A stretch of DNA of 35,177 nt from a virus, in the IMG/VR virus record IMGVR_UViG_3300008262_005074, positions 1 to 35,177 of that record; one strand, 5' to 3'. Shown here piece by piece: positions 17,005 to 24,593 of the stretch (the stretch's first letter is position 1; every line of letters begins with the position of its first letter). Made by a program: the position numbers and the translations under genes. Below the pieces are notes generated by a model, which worked only from the letters and a program-made list of their open reading frames with translations, searched no databases and was not told the origin of the DNA.

Positions 17005-18510
17005 TTATTTTATTTTTGACATCAAATCTCTCATTCTCATGAATTGAGGATTCTCATAAGTTTTACTTTCAATCAAGTTTGAAGCAGAACCGTTAGATGG
17101 TGTTTTAATTACTTGTCTCTGAATAGATTCAGTTACAACTTCATTAGAACCTTTACTTCCGTCTAATTCATTTTTGATTGTTTTGTAAAGTGATTTTGAT
17201 TCTTTGATAGATTCTACATTATCAAACCTTCTAAGAATGTTTATTTTTTCTTGTTTTGTTGTTGAATGTTCTGTGAACAATCTTGTTGAGTATGCCAAAT
17301 TTGAGTTAAAAACCGCAACTTCATTTAATTTGTTTCTAAAGAAATCTAAAGCTTTTTTGTATTCTTCATTTTTCTCTCTTAATAAATTAACTTCTTTTGT
17401 TACACTTTCGTTAGTAGGTCTAACTTTCATTTTAGGAAGTCCTTTTCTACCTGAATAATTTCTACTTCCGTTAGCTAAAGTTCTAGCCGCTTCGGTAGTT
17501 TCAGCATCAACTGCGTCAAAATCATAATCCTCCATGTACTCAAGATTTTTTTCATCACCAGCCATGTAGTCACTTTCATTTTTAAAATCATCTAATGCGT
17601 CATAATCTTCATAGAACTCTTCATCCATCCAATTTTCATTGTATTCTTCATCAACATAAGGAGTTTCAAAACCTTCTTCGTCTAAGTAAGATTCAGTAAC
17701 ACCATGTTTGATTTTACCATATGAAAATTTAGGACCTTTACCTTTCTTTTCGGATTTAGTTCCGTCAGACATTTCTTCGTCAAAACCTTTGTTATTAACA
17801 GATGATTTATTCATACCAGATCTAACTTTACCGAATCCCATACCTTTTGGTTTGATGGTTTCATGAACCTCAAGTTCATAAATTTTTTCTTCACCATCTT
17901 CTTCATCAAGATAAGATTCGTCAGTTTCCACTTCTTTTGTGTCATCCTCTTCAAAGACTAATTCATAAACAACGCTTTCATTTGTATTAGTTTGCATCGC
18001 TTCCATGTTTTCTGAATCGCCACCAGCCAAATCAATAAGGTATTCGTTGTGTGTGTTGTTATCGGTTAAGTGGATATTATCACCATCTTTTTTAACAATG
18101 ATACCATCTTCATCACCCATAGCCTTCCAAACTTTCAATACTTCTTCCGCAGAAGCTCCTGTCATATCTAATGGTGGCATTTCGTCTTCGTTATCAGTAT
18201 CTGCGGTTTCTTCATCTGAGTATTCAAACTCATCTGTATCAACTTCAGCATCTACTTCTCCTTCCTCTGTACCGTCTTCTGTTCCTACAACATCATCTTC
18301 ATCTTCAGGTGTTGTTGCGTTTCCTTGTTCTGCTTGTTCGTACAAAGATTTTTTTGTTGAGCCGTTTAATGACTCTCTTACTAATTCACTGATTTCTTCC
18401 TTCATTGTAGAAGCAAGTATTCCTTTTGCGTTTTCACTGATAGCTTCTTCGATTGACTTCATTTGTAATAAAGCCTCTTCAACTATCGAATTGTTTTTGT
18501 TTAAACTCAT
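17005..18510 (-). CDS. Prohead core scaffold protein (T4 gp22-like)
   Basis: A 501-residue, very acidic protein immediately upstream of the capsid gene, the position of gp22 in T4-like phages. Residues about 60-110 and 160-330 are Asp/Glu-rich low-complexity sequence (for example EDDVVGTEDGTEEGEVDAEV), including repeats of ESYLDEE. Residues about 360-440 form a coiled coil (EVNLLREKNEEYKKALDFFR), then FNSNLAYSTRLFTEHSTTKQ and EKINILRRFDNVE, a block recurring in scaffolds of this phage group. Possible prohead protease sites of the [LI]xE|[AG] type occur (SIEE|A near residue 22). The scaffold fills the prohead and is degraded before packaging. Identity rests on position, charge and coiled coil. 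Confidence 0.82.
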   Translation of the reverse strand: MSLNKNNSIVEEALLQMKSIEEAISENAKGILASTMKEEISELVRESLNGSTKKSLYEQAEQGNATTPEDEDDVVGTEDGTEEGEVDAEVDTDEFEYSDEETADTDNEDEMPPLDMTGASAEEVLKVWKAMGDEDGIIVKKDGDNIHLTDNNTHNEYLIDLAGGDSENMEAMQTNTNESVVYELVFEEDDTKEVETDESYLDEEDGEEKIYELEVHETIKPKGMGFGKVRSGMNKSSVNNKGFDEEMSDGTKSEKKGKGPKFSYGKIKHGVTESYLDEEGFETPYVDEEYNENWMDEEFYEDYDALDDFKNESDYMAGDEKNLEYMEDYDFDAVDAETTEAARTLANGSRNYSGRKGLPKMKVRPTNESVTKEVNLLREKNEEYKKALDFFRNKLNEVAVFNSNLAYSTRLFTEHSTTKQEKINILRRFDNVESIKESKSLYKTIKNELDGSKGSNEVVTESIQRQVIKTPSNGSASNLIESKTYENPQFMRMRDLMSKIK

Positions 18511-18544
18511 TTGTAAATTGCAATGCGTTATCGTTTATTTACAA

Positions 18545-18551
18545 ATAAATA
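18545..18551 (-). promoter_or_regulatory. TATTTAT motif upstream of the scaffold gene
   Basis: Minus-sense TATTTAT 34 nt before the scaffold ATG (18510) and downstream of the terminator at 18613-18645. It may start transcription of the scaffold-capsid pair. Confidence 0.45.
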
Positions 18552-18612
18552 TATCAATATGCTAAAAAAATTACTTTTTTGGATTATATAACCAAAAAAA
18601 ATTAATAAGCAT

Positions 18613-18645
18613 AAAAAAAGGGACATTAATTATATACCCCTTTTT
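18613..18645 (-). terminator. Intrinsic terminator upstream of scaffold gene
   Basis: AAAAAGGG (18615-18622) pairs with CCCTTTTT (18638-18645) across a 15-nt loop. On the minus strand the stem is followed by seven T. It ends the transcript of the gene at 18665-18874 and isolates the scaffold-capsid unit. Confidence 0.7.
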
Positions 18646-18664
18646 AATAATATTAAAGATTAAA

Positions 18665-18874
18665 TTATTCAATAACCTCGTCAATTTTACTTTCTACAAT
18701 GGCGGTAATTCTCCAATCCATTGAGTAATTTTCATAAGCTTTGGTCACTTTAGCCTCAACGTCTGTTGGTGAATAACCTTTAACTAATTTTTCTTCTCTG
18801 ATTTTTTTAATTTTACCAGTGTTATCATCAACCATGTCTGTTGTGATTTTTGCTACAAAATATTTTTCGTCCAT
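18665..18874 (-). CDS. Small protein, DUF4494-like
   Basis: A 69-residue protein: MDEKYFVAKITTDMVDDNTG, then KKIREEKLVKGYSPTDVEAK and an acidic tail. The pattern (aromatic-V-x-K ... Lys/Glu-rich strand ... E-E-x-L-V-x-(A/G)-x-S-x-T-(D/E)-(A/V)-E) resembles DUF4494, a small domain found mainly in Bacteroidota and their phages. It sits between the prohead protease and the scaffold genes, where T4 has no counterpart. A terminator follows. The function is unknown. Confidence 0.6.
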   Translation of the reverse strand: MDEKYFVAKITTDMVDDNTGKIKKIREEKLVKGYSPTDVEAKVTKAYENYSMDWRITAIVESKIDEVIE

Positions 18875-18886
18875 TTTAATATAATT

Positions 18887-18940
18887 TTATTTACCTAAAT
18901 AATCGGACAATCTTTTCATCAAGTCAATAGATTTGTCCAT
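18887..18940 (-). pseudogene. Detached C-terminal tail of the prohead protease
   Basis: A short open stretch in the -1 frame relative to the protease gene, encoding 17 residues and ending TAA. The Leu/Lys-rich helix resembles the end of a structural-protein C-terminus and directly precedes the next gene. It is read here as the remnant of the protease C-terminus after an internal deletion. It could instead be an independent small ORF or chance. Confidence 0.4.
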
Positions 18941-19371
18941 ACCGCCGCAACATCACCCTTTGATGTGACAACTCCTCTTTCGTGAAAACCTGGACTTGTT
19001 AGTAATTTAATCTTACCCATTAAAACATTACCTTCCCACCACATATCCGTAATAATATGAGAAACTCGGTCTAAATCTATTAATGAAGATTCGGGATGAT
19101 TTAATTCTGATATAGACATCCCACGTTTAATAATCTCTTGATATTTTTCGGCCTCTCTTTTTAATATTTTTTCAGGGTAAACTCGACCATTTCTGTTTGG
19201 GACTCCCCATTTTTGAAGTGTCGCATAAAATACAAAAGGTTTAGAGTGCTCCAATTGTCCATATGATTCTTTAATTACATCGACATTTCTTGGTTCATTT
19301 GGATTAATAATTCCAGCATCCCACTCAACTAAAATTCCTTTACCTGTATCGTTTGGTCCTAATATTCTCAT
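18919..19371 (-). CDS. Prohead protease (T4 gp21-like), truncated and probably inactive
   Basis: A 150-residue N-terminal part of a gp21-type prohead protease. Typical segments are KWGVPNRNGRVYPEKILKRE, SELNHPESSLIDLDRVSHII with the likely catalytic His92, and the strand EGNVLMGKIKLLTSPGF. The family normally continues through a GVSSRG-type segment holding the catalytic Ser (Ser140 in T4) and an SxPS(T) block, to about 210 residues. Here the frame ends after GDVAAVWTNLLT. The -1 frame then holds a 17-codon tail (18887-18940, MDKSIDLMKRLSDYLGK) that looks like the family's C-terminal helix. The centre therefore appears deleted with a frame change. Position between portal and scaffold is as in T4. 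The ATG is 14 nt after a TATTTAT motif. Confidence 0.75.
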   Translation of the reverse strand: MRILGPNDTGKGILVEWDAGIINPNEPRNVDVIKESYGQLEHSKPFVFYATLQKWGVPNRNGRVYPEKILKREAEKYQEIIKRGMSISELNHPESSLIDLDRVSHIITDMWWEGNVLMGKIKLLTSPGFHERGVVTSKGDVAAVWTNLLT

Positions 19372-19385
19372 AATATATTTTTTAG

Positions 19386-19392
19386 ATAAATA
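19386..19392 (-). promoter_or_regulatory. TATTTAT motif, 14 nt before the prohead protease ATG
   Basis: Minus-sense TATTTAT followed by CTAAAAAATATATT and ATG (19371). It is one of the 13-14-nt spacing class. It overlaps the junction with the upstream gene, whose stop codon is at 19393. Confidence 0.5.
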
Positions 19393-19842
19393 TTAGTCAT
19401 TTATAAATTCTTTTATTTTTGTTTTACTTAATGTAAAATACTTACTGTTTTTTAAGTCGTCCATATATACAGACATAAGAATTCTTTTAATTTTGTCTCT
19501 TAAAATTAATGATTTAAAATCTATTGATTGATTATGTATAAACAAAGTGATTTCAAGATTTAAAAAACTTTTTTTATTTTTTTGTATACCACTTGTTCGT
19601 AAGTCTAAATCTACAATTTGTTTTCTTTCAAAAGTTTGATGGTCTACTACTTCTAATAACGTATGTTGTATTTGTCTTTTTATTTCCCCAATTAGTTTAT
19701 TCCAATTTTGGTCTTCTTTTATGGGTTCAATCCATGTTTGTAATACTACGTAAACTGATTTAAAATTTTTTGAGTCAACGGTTCCGTAGTGACATTTTGC
19801 ATCATCAAAAACATTTAGTTTTGATGTCTTTCCTTTTTTCAT
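19393..19842 (-). CDS. Hypothetical protein in the head module
   Basis: A 149-residue protein with no recognised motif. It begins with a basic stretch (MKKGKTSKLNVF), has alternating polar/hydrophobic strands (VYVVLQTWIEPI, FLNLEITLFIHNQ) and ends in a Lys-rich helix. It lies between the bS21 gene (opposite strand) and the prohead protease. The strand-rich core and position would fit a head completion or neck protein, but this is only a guess. Confidence 0.6.
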   Translation of the reverse strand: MKKGKTSKLNVFDDAKCHYGTVDSKNFKSVYVVLQTWIEPIKEDQNWNKLIGEIKRQIQHTLLEVVDHQTFERKQIVDLDLRTSGIQKNKKSFLNLEITLFIHNQSIDFKSLILRDKIKRILMSVYMDDLKNSKYFTLSKTKIKEFIND

Positions 19843-19921
19843 TCTTCATACCTTATGGGTTTATTGTTTTAATAAATGTAAGTGAAAAAATAAAATTTGT
19901 CAAAATTCAGAAAAGTGTGTA

Positions 19922-19928
19922 TATTTAT
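19922..19928 (+). promoter_or_regulatory. TATTTAT motif upstream of the bS21 gene
   Basis: Plus-sense TATTTATATATAAAA, 21 nt before ATG 19950. It is identical over 15 nt to the element at 12136. The start codon follows an A-rich leader with no Shine-Dalgarno sequence. Confidence 0.55.
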
Positions 19929-19949
19929 ATATAAAAACAAAAAAAATAT

Positions 19950-20141
19950 ATGATTATTATTAAGGTAAAAAATGCCGGATCTATTGAACAAGCCCTTAAA
20001 CAGTATAAGTTTAAAGTGTATAAAACAAAACAATTAGAAAAATTAAGAGAACGTCAAGAATTTACTAAAAAATCAGTCAAAAAAAGAGAACAAAATAAAA
20101 AAGCAAGTTATCTACAAAAAAAGAAAACTTTAGAGTCCTAA
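19950..20141 (+). CDS. rpsU: Ribosomal protein bS21
   Basis: A 63-residue, very basic protein that fits bS21 over its whole length. It opens MIIIKVKNAGSIEQALKQYK (bacterial pattern: strand, then E-x-A-L-(R/K)-(R/K)-(F/Y)-K), continues with KLRERQEFTKKSVKKREQNK (R-x-R-x-x-F/Y-x-K-P/K-S-x-K-(R/K)-R), and ends in a Lys-rich tail. bS21 sits on the 30S platform near the 3' end of 16S rRNA. In Flavobacteriia it helps sequester the anti-Shine-Dalgarno. Some phages are known to carry bS21 genes. The gene is the only plus-strand gene inside the minus-strand head block, has its own upstream motif, and its stop abuts the stop of the holin-like gene. It may replace host bS21 on ribosomes during infection. 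Confidence 0.9.
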   Translation: MIIIKVKNAGSIEQALKQYKFKVYKTKQLEKLRERQEFTKKSVKKREQNKKASYLQKKKTLES

Positions 20142-20378
20142 TTATTTTTTATCTCCTTTTTTTTGTGTAAAAAAATCTAAAGAGGTTAACCCTAAACAAC
20201 CAAAAGTTAATAACCCAATTGTCTCAACTAAAAGTGGTGAAGGTTCGTATTTTCCACAACTAAACATAGAGATAAAAAGTGATATAACCAGCGATATTGA
20301 GCACATTAATCCAACAAATCTTTTTGAGGATATCCCACCATTCGCCCCCTCCATCATAGATTTAAAAAAATTAATCAT
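20142..20378 (-). CDS. Holin-like two-TM membrane protein
   Basis: A 78-residue protein with two predicted membrane segments (about residues 22-42, LMCSISLVISLFISMF, and 50-68, LLVETIGLLTFGCLGLTSL). They are separated by a short loop (SCGKYEPSP) and followed by a charged tail QKKGDKK. This size, topology and the GGISSKRFVG start resemble holins of Bacteroidota phages, which form inner-membrane holes at lysis. No endolysin is adjacent. The ATG overlaps the stop of the upstream gene (20375) by 4 nt. Another small membrane protein function cannot be excluded. Confidence 0.65.
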   Translation of the reverse strand: MINFFKSMMEGANGGISSKRFVGLMCSISLVISLFISMFSCGKYEPSPLLVETIGLLTFGCLGLTSLDFFTQKKGDKK

Positions 20379-21103
20379 AAACCTTTGTTTAATTTTCTTA
20401 ATTTATATAAATTATATTTGTCGTATTTAGACTCGTTAATTTTTTTAATTGTGTTCTCTATAGTTTCTTTTAAATCATTTTCTTTTGATTCATTTAATGA
20501 CACTTTTAAATTAGATATTACACTTTCTTTTAAAGTATCAATTTCTGATTTTATTTCATTTTCAGATAACAAAGATAAATCTAACAATTCTTTTCTTTCT
20601 GATTCACTAATGTTTAATAACTCTTTATTTAATTTATCATTAGCCACTTTTAACATGGTGTTAAGTGGTAAATTAATAGATTCTTTAATTTGTTTTTTAT
20701 CTTCAGAAATAATAGTATTAATAATTCTTTTTTTAGATTCTAATACTGTCTCTAAATTTTTAATAGATTTGTTATATATGGTTATATCTAAATCTTTATA
20801 GTTGTTTTCAGTTCCTTTATTAATTGAAGAAATCCATTTGTCAACTTTCATAAGTTCTCGTTCGTTATTCTCAAGTAGAATTTGAGAATATTCAATTGAT
20901 TCGTTAATATAATCAATTGCGATATCATTACTTAATCCTTTTTTTTGTGAAAGGTCGTCATAAATATAATACAGCTCCGCTAAATCCTTATTTTCTAAAA
21001 CCATAGATTTTAACTGATTCATATATGTTTTAAAAGTTGGTTTGCCGTATTGGTCAACGGACGCATTTTCTATTTTTGTTTTGATTGTTCCGAACGTGTT
21101 CAT
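20375..21103 (-). CDS. Hypothetical helical protein of the head module
   Basis: A 242-residue, almost entirely helical, Lys/Glu/Asn-rich protein (long runs such as ESKKRIINTIISEDKKQIKE and SESERKELLDLSLLSENEIK). It contains several INE/LNE-S motifs (YINES, SLNES, KINES) resembling prohead protease sites except for Ser at P1'. It lies between the portal and the protease, where T4 carries the core genes 67 and 68, so a minor prohead core protein is a fair guess. No homology to those is visible. Confidence 0.6.
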   Translation of the reverse strand: MNTFGTIKTKIENASVDQYGKPTFKTYMNQLKSMVLENKDLAELYYIYDDLSQKKGLSNDIAIDYINESIEYSQILLENNERELMKVDKWISSINKGTENNYKDLDITIYNKSIKNLETVLESKKRIINTIISEDKKQIKESINLPLNTMLKVANDKLNKELLNISESERKELLDLSLLSENEIKSEIDTLKESVISNLKVSLNESKENDLKETIENTIKKINESKYDKYNLYKLRKLNKGL

Positions 21104-21116
21104 AATGTTTTTAATT

Positions 21117-21123
21117 ATAAATA
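21117..21123 (-). promoter_or_regulatory. TATTTAT motif, 13 nt before ATG 21103
   Basis: Minus-sense TATTTAT followed by AATTAAAAACATT and ATG. It lies in the 24-nt gap after the portal C-terminal ORF. Confidence 0.5.
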
Positions 21124-21127
21124 TTTA

Positions 21128-21757
21128 CTAACTTAGTAAATCCTTCAATTTATCGTTGATTTCTAATAATGAATTTCTTCCTTTTGCTAAATCCATATAA
21201 TCTCCTCCCCCAAACAAATTTTCTTCTAATAATATATTCAAATCATTTTTGTTAAAACCTTCGGGAGTTACTGCTGCCCCTGCATCGGCCGGTGCTTCAG
21301 GGGTTTCTGGTGCTCCACCCATTGCTGCACCCATATCTGCACCTGCCTCAGCACCTGCCTCAGCACCTGCTTCACCTGCCGGTTCACCATCTTTTTTACC
21401 ATATAACTTATCAATATTATCAAACAATCCCGTTTTAGTAATAACCTCGGCGGTTTTACCTAATTCAGCAGCAACTGCCCTTTCAATTCTTTGTTGTTGT
21501 ATGTCTAATCTAATCTCATCATCAGAGAATCCTAATATATGTTTTTTAGCCCAAGATGCAGATACAGGAGACACCGTGTTTGGAATCTCAGCAACCGCAT
21601 CTTTATATAATGTGATTTTTTCTTTCCATAATTCAATACCCAATAAATCAGATTGTTTTGATGGGTTATGTAATCCTAATGTAAAGTTTGTTAATTCATC
21701 TTCAAACCCTAATAAGAATAAGTGAATGATTGCAATTTTGTTTAATTCGGCAATCAT
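21128..21757 (-). CDS. Portal protein (T4 gp20-like), C-terminal fragment
   Basis: A 209-residue ORF (ATG 21757) that continues the portal in the -1 frame. The same frame is open back to 21859 and there encodes KAYLGFEEAVGDGKNLSLLD and IRFARTINRIQK, the conserved portal core helix region. The ORF itself begins with MIAELNKIAIIHLFLLGFED, followed by FTLGLHNPS and SWAKKHILGFSDDEI, all typical of the gp20 stem and C-terminal clip/wing. Residues about 135-165 form an Ala/Gly/Glu/Pro low-complexity tail. Together with 21844-22770 it is best read as one portal gene interrupted by a deletion and frame change, not as a separate gene. Confidence 0.8.
   Translation of the reverse strand: MIAELNKIAIIHLFLLGFEDELTNFTLGLHNPSKQSDLLGIELWKEKITLYKDAVAEIPNTVSPVSASWAKKHILGFSDDEIRLDIQQQRIERAVAAELGKTAEVITKTGLFDNIDKLYGKKDGEPAGEAGAEAGAEAGADMGAAMGGAPETPEAPADAGAAVTPEGFNKNDLNILLEENLFGGGDYMDLAKGRNSLLEINDKLKDLLS
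21339..21374 (+). repeat. 12-nt tandem repeat in the portal C-terminal tail
   Basis: Three consecutive units of GCACCTGCCTCA (the last with one change) at 21339, 21351 and 21363. They encode the (A/G)EAG repeats of the portal tail on the minus strand. Such repeats can change copy number by slippage. Confidence 0.7.
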
Positions 21758-21843
21758 ACATTTTTGAATTCTATTAATTGTTCTTGCAAAACGAATATCT
21801 AATAATGATAAGTTTTTACCATCACCAACCGCCTCTTCAAAAC

Positions 21844-22770
21844 CTAAATACGCTTTAGGTTACCTGTATGTGGGTCTGAAATTTGGTCCCTTTTAAATTT
21901 ACTAGCAACTCTTTGTACATATGGGTCAACATCTTTATCATCCATATTCCCAACAAACACTTTAAACACCCTTCTTTCAGGTGCTCTCGATACACGATAA
22001 ACTAACATCGCATCTTCAGATAATAAAAGTTGTTTCCAAATACGACGTGATTTTTCCAACATAGAAGTACCGTAAGGTAGTTTTCTATCGTCACCTAAAA
22101 TTCTAAAATGAGCAATTTCCCATGTATTAAATTCCATGTTCTTTTCTTTCCAAGTAAACTTCAAAGCATCATTCTCCATTTCTTGTGAGTACTTATCAGG
22201 TTGGAACCTCATCCCTTTTTCTAATCTTTCTATTTGAATATTAGGTAATTGTTGGCAACCAACTACACCTTTTTCTGGGTCTAATTTTAAATAAACAAAG
22301 TTATCCCCAAACTTACAAGTATTTCTTGTCCACATAGGTAAGTTTGTACTAATATCTAATTTGTTGTTAAACAAATCGGCCAATACCGATTTAATTCTTT
22401 TTGATTCTGAATAAATTTGTAAAATATGACCATCTTTATCAGGTGTGGTAGACTCCTCCCCATATATGTCTAGTGCGGCAGAAATCTCAGGAGTATACTC
22501 CATTGATTCATAATCATAATATGACGCCATTCTTGTTGGTTCATAATAAACCGCCTGTTGGTATAGATTACCCTCAACTTTTTGCCATTGTTTACCAATG
22601 TACATAGTTTGCTGTGCTTGTAATTTTTCTTTTTCAAACTCAGTCTTATCCGTAGTTTTGAGTAGTTCTTTTTTATCAAACTTAAAAACAGGTGCTTGTT
22701 GGTCTAAGGTGGCACTAGGTCCGAAAACCTTACCTAATCTTTGCCATACTGTCATTTTATCTTGTGCCAT
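21844..22770 (-). CDS. Portal protein (T4 gp20-like), N-terminal part
   Basis: A 308-residue N-terminal part of a gp20-type portal vertex protein. Family-like segments are YYDYESMEYTPEISAALDIY (the M-D-x-x-P-E-I-x-x-A-L-D-x-x pattern), CKFGDNFVYLKLDPEKG, and HFRILGDDRKLPYGTSMLEK with SRRIWKQLLLSEDAMLVYR and ISRAPERR-like RVSRAPERRVFKV. A full portal of this type is about 510-560 residues. This frame stops after DPHTGNLKRI, and about 55-60 residues that normally bridge to KAYLGFEE are absent. The C-terminal half follows in the -1 frame. It lies directly downstream of the large terminase, consistent with the T4-type packaging order. Confidence 0.88.
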   Translation of the reverse strand: MAQDKMTVWQRLGKVFGPSATLDQQAPVFKFDKKELLKTTDKTEFEKEKLQAQQTMYIGKQWQKVEGNLYQQAVYYEPTRMASYYDYESMEYTPEISAALDIYGEESTTPDKDGHILQIYSESKRIKSVLADLFNNKLDISTNLPMWTRNTCKFGDNFVYLKLDPEKGVVGCQQLPNIQIERLEKGMRFQPDKYSQEMENDALKFTWKEKNMEFNTWEIAHFRILGDDRKLPYGTSMLEKSRRIWKQLLLSEDAMLVYRVSRAPERRVFKVFVGNMDDKDVDPYVQRVASKFKRDQISDPHTGNLKRI

Positions 22771-22808
22771 AATTTTTTTAATTAAATAATAGTGTTAGTT
22801 GTTATAAA

Positions 22809-24587
22809 TTAAACTGTTCTACCACCGAATAACCATAAATACTTTTCATAATCACTTTTAGTTACTTGTTGTCTACCATAGTTCATAGTATTATAGATAT
22901 CTACAGGAACACCAGGATTAAAATTTTGAGAACTGTCTTTGAACATATTTGTTTCAGAGGTCCATGATTCTAACATCGCCTTTGTTTGTTCCGTCGCCTT
23001 TTCTAATTGAGCAAAAGAAGTCTCACCAACAAATATAGCCATCGCAAATGCCATGATTAAATCATCATGTTGGCCCTTTTGATGGTCAGGTCTACCGTTA
23101 ACATAAACAAAAGTATTTAATTCGTTAAATAGTCTTTGTGACCTCAAAGCAAAATCAAACCTTAACGATTCTTCAAAGGCTTGGATAATTAAAACACGTT
23201 TTGAATTAAAGTTAATTCCTGGTATTTTATCTTGTGATTTTGGATCCCATTTCCATTTATCGGCAGGATTGACCCCATCGATATATAAATTTTTATAACC
23301 TAATTCTTGTAATTTTCTAGATGTAGAGACACCCATACCTCCGGTAATGTCAATAACAATAAATGCACTATACATTGTCCCCCACTTAAATGCAATTTCC
23401 GCCAAAACATCAGGCGGGACTTTACCAATATATTCTAAAACTTGTTCTCTATTATCAAAATCAATAATAGATAATGTACTAAAATCCTCACTATCCCCTC
23501 TTGATACGTCAACACCCATAATATATCTATGACCACTTACAGGTTCTTTCCATTGCCAAAGAGCACCTCCCATAAATTTATTTTCAGGTTCTCTAATATG
23601 ATTTTCTTTTATTTTTTTCATGGTTTCGGCAGGTATAACACTATCCCCCGAACCTAAAAAGTTACATTCAAGTTCTTGTGATATTTTTCTTTTATCAAAC
23701 TTTAACTTTTTAGCCATCGCCTCAAACCAAGAACTATAAGGTTTGTATCCCTCATGTTCTATTTTTCTTTTTATATCTTCAAAATCTCTATCACTAACTT
23801 TAGTTTCTGAATAATCTAATGTTATTTCACTATCATTATAATCACCCCTATTTAACATGTAGTGAACAATATCGTTACATTTAATAAGTTTTAAATCTTT
23901 GGAGTAACGTGGGTCACGAAACCAGTACATCTCTGTAATCTTAAAGTCGTTCATCCCTTTTACCGCTTGACTATAAATTGAATAATAAATTGGGTCAAAT
24001 CCGTTTGGTGTTGAAATTACAATAACTTTACCTCCTGTTGAAAGGGACGCCATACAAGCAGACCAAAAATCTTCATCAGCGTTAATGTATGCGGCCTCAT
24101 CGAATATTAATATTGTTGGTGTATAACCACGCAAAGCATCTTTTGATGTTGCAACTGCCTTTACCTCACAACCATTGGTTAATTTAAAGTGTCTTTGTGA
24201 ATTCTTTTCGTTTGAAAATGTAACACCTAACCATGAAGGCCATTGGTCAACAAATGCACGGACCTTATTACCCATTTCCATTGCGGTGTCCATTTTGTTT
24301 GCAATAATTAGAATTTTTTCTGGTTTTGATTTTTTGGCAAACACCAATCTTTTTGATGCCCAAGCAGAAGTTACCGTAGATACCCCCGCCTGACGATACT
24401 TCAAAGCAATATTTTCTTCGCAAGTATCGTAGTCTTTAACTAACGTAACTTGGTCGTTAAACAATTCTAATGGAACGTATTTAGATTGGGTATTATCGTA
24501 AGTTTGTAGATAGGTTTTGAGTGCGTACGGAGTATCATTTACACATTTAGCGTACTCTAGTAATATTTGTTCTTTTGATAAAGACAT
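22809..24587 (-). CDS. Terminase large subunit (T4 gp17-like)
   Basis: A 592-residue packaging motor, close in length to T4 gp17 (610). The ATPase domain has a Walker A variant ALKYRQAGVST (about residues 61-71) and Walker B TILIFDEAAYI (about 158-168), with a coupling motif VIVISTPNGFD (about 188-198). The RNase H-like nuclease domain has YIMGVDVSRGDSEDFS (Asp360 region), FIVIDITGGMG (about 409-419) and GQHDDLIMAFAMA (about 524-536), giving the acidic triad that cuts concatemeric DNA. It docks on the portal encoded just downstream. It is complete and uninterrupted, unlike the portal. No small terminase was identified here. Confidence 0.95.
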   Translation of the reverse strand: MSLSKEQILLEYAKCVNDTPYALKTYLQTYDNTQSKYVPLELFNDQVTLVKDYDTCEENIALKYRQAGVSTVTSAWASKRLVFAKKSKPEKILIIANKMDTAMEMGNKVRAFVDQWPSWLGVTFSNEKNSQRHFKLTNGCEVKAVATSKDALRGYTPTILIFDEAAYINADEDFWSACMASLSTGGKVIVISTPNGFDPIYYSIYSQAVKGMNDFKITEMYWFRDPRYSKDLKLIKCNDIVHYMLNRGDYNDSEITLDYSETKVSDRDFEDIKRKIEHEGYKPYSSWFEAMAKKLKFDKRKISQELECNFLGSGDSVIPAETMKKIKENHIREPENKFMGGALWQWKEPVSGHRYIMGVDVSRGDSEDFSTLSIIDFDNREQVLEYIGKVPPDVLAEIAFKWGTMYSAFIVIDITGGMGVSTSRKLQELGYKNLYIDGVNPADKWKWDPKSQDKIPGINFNSKRVLIIQAFEESLRFDFALRSQRLFNELNTFVYVNGRPDHQKGQHDDLIMAFAMAIFVGETSFAQLEKATEQTKAMLESWTSETNMFKDSSQNFNPGVPVDIYNTMNYGRQQVTKSDYEKYLWLFGGRTV

Positions 24588-24593
24588 TCATCA

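Noticed and set aside
18005-18565. Ser-rich open frame on the plus strand opposite the scaffold gene
   Set aside because: Acidic codons (GAA, GAT) read in reverse give Ser/Phe/Ile-rich shadow frames; no start signal or family match.
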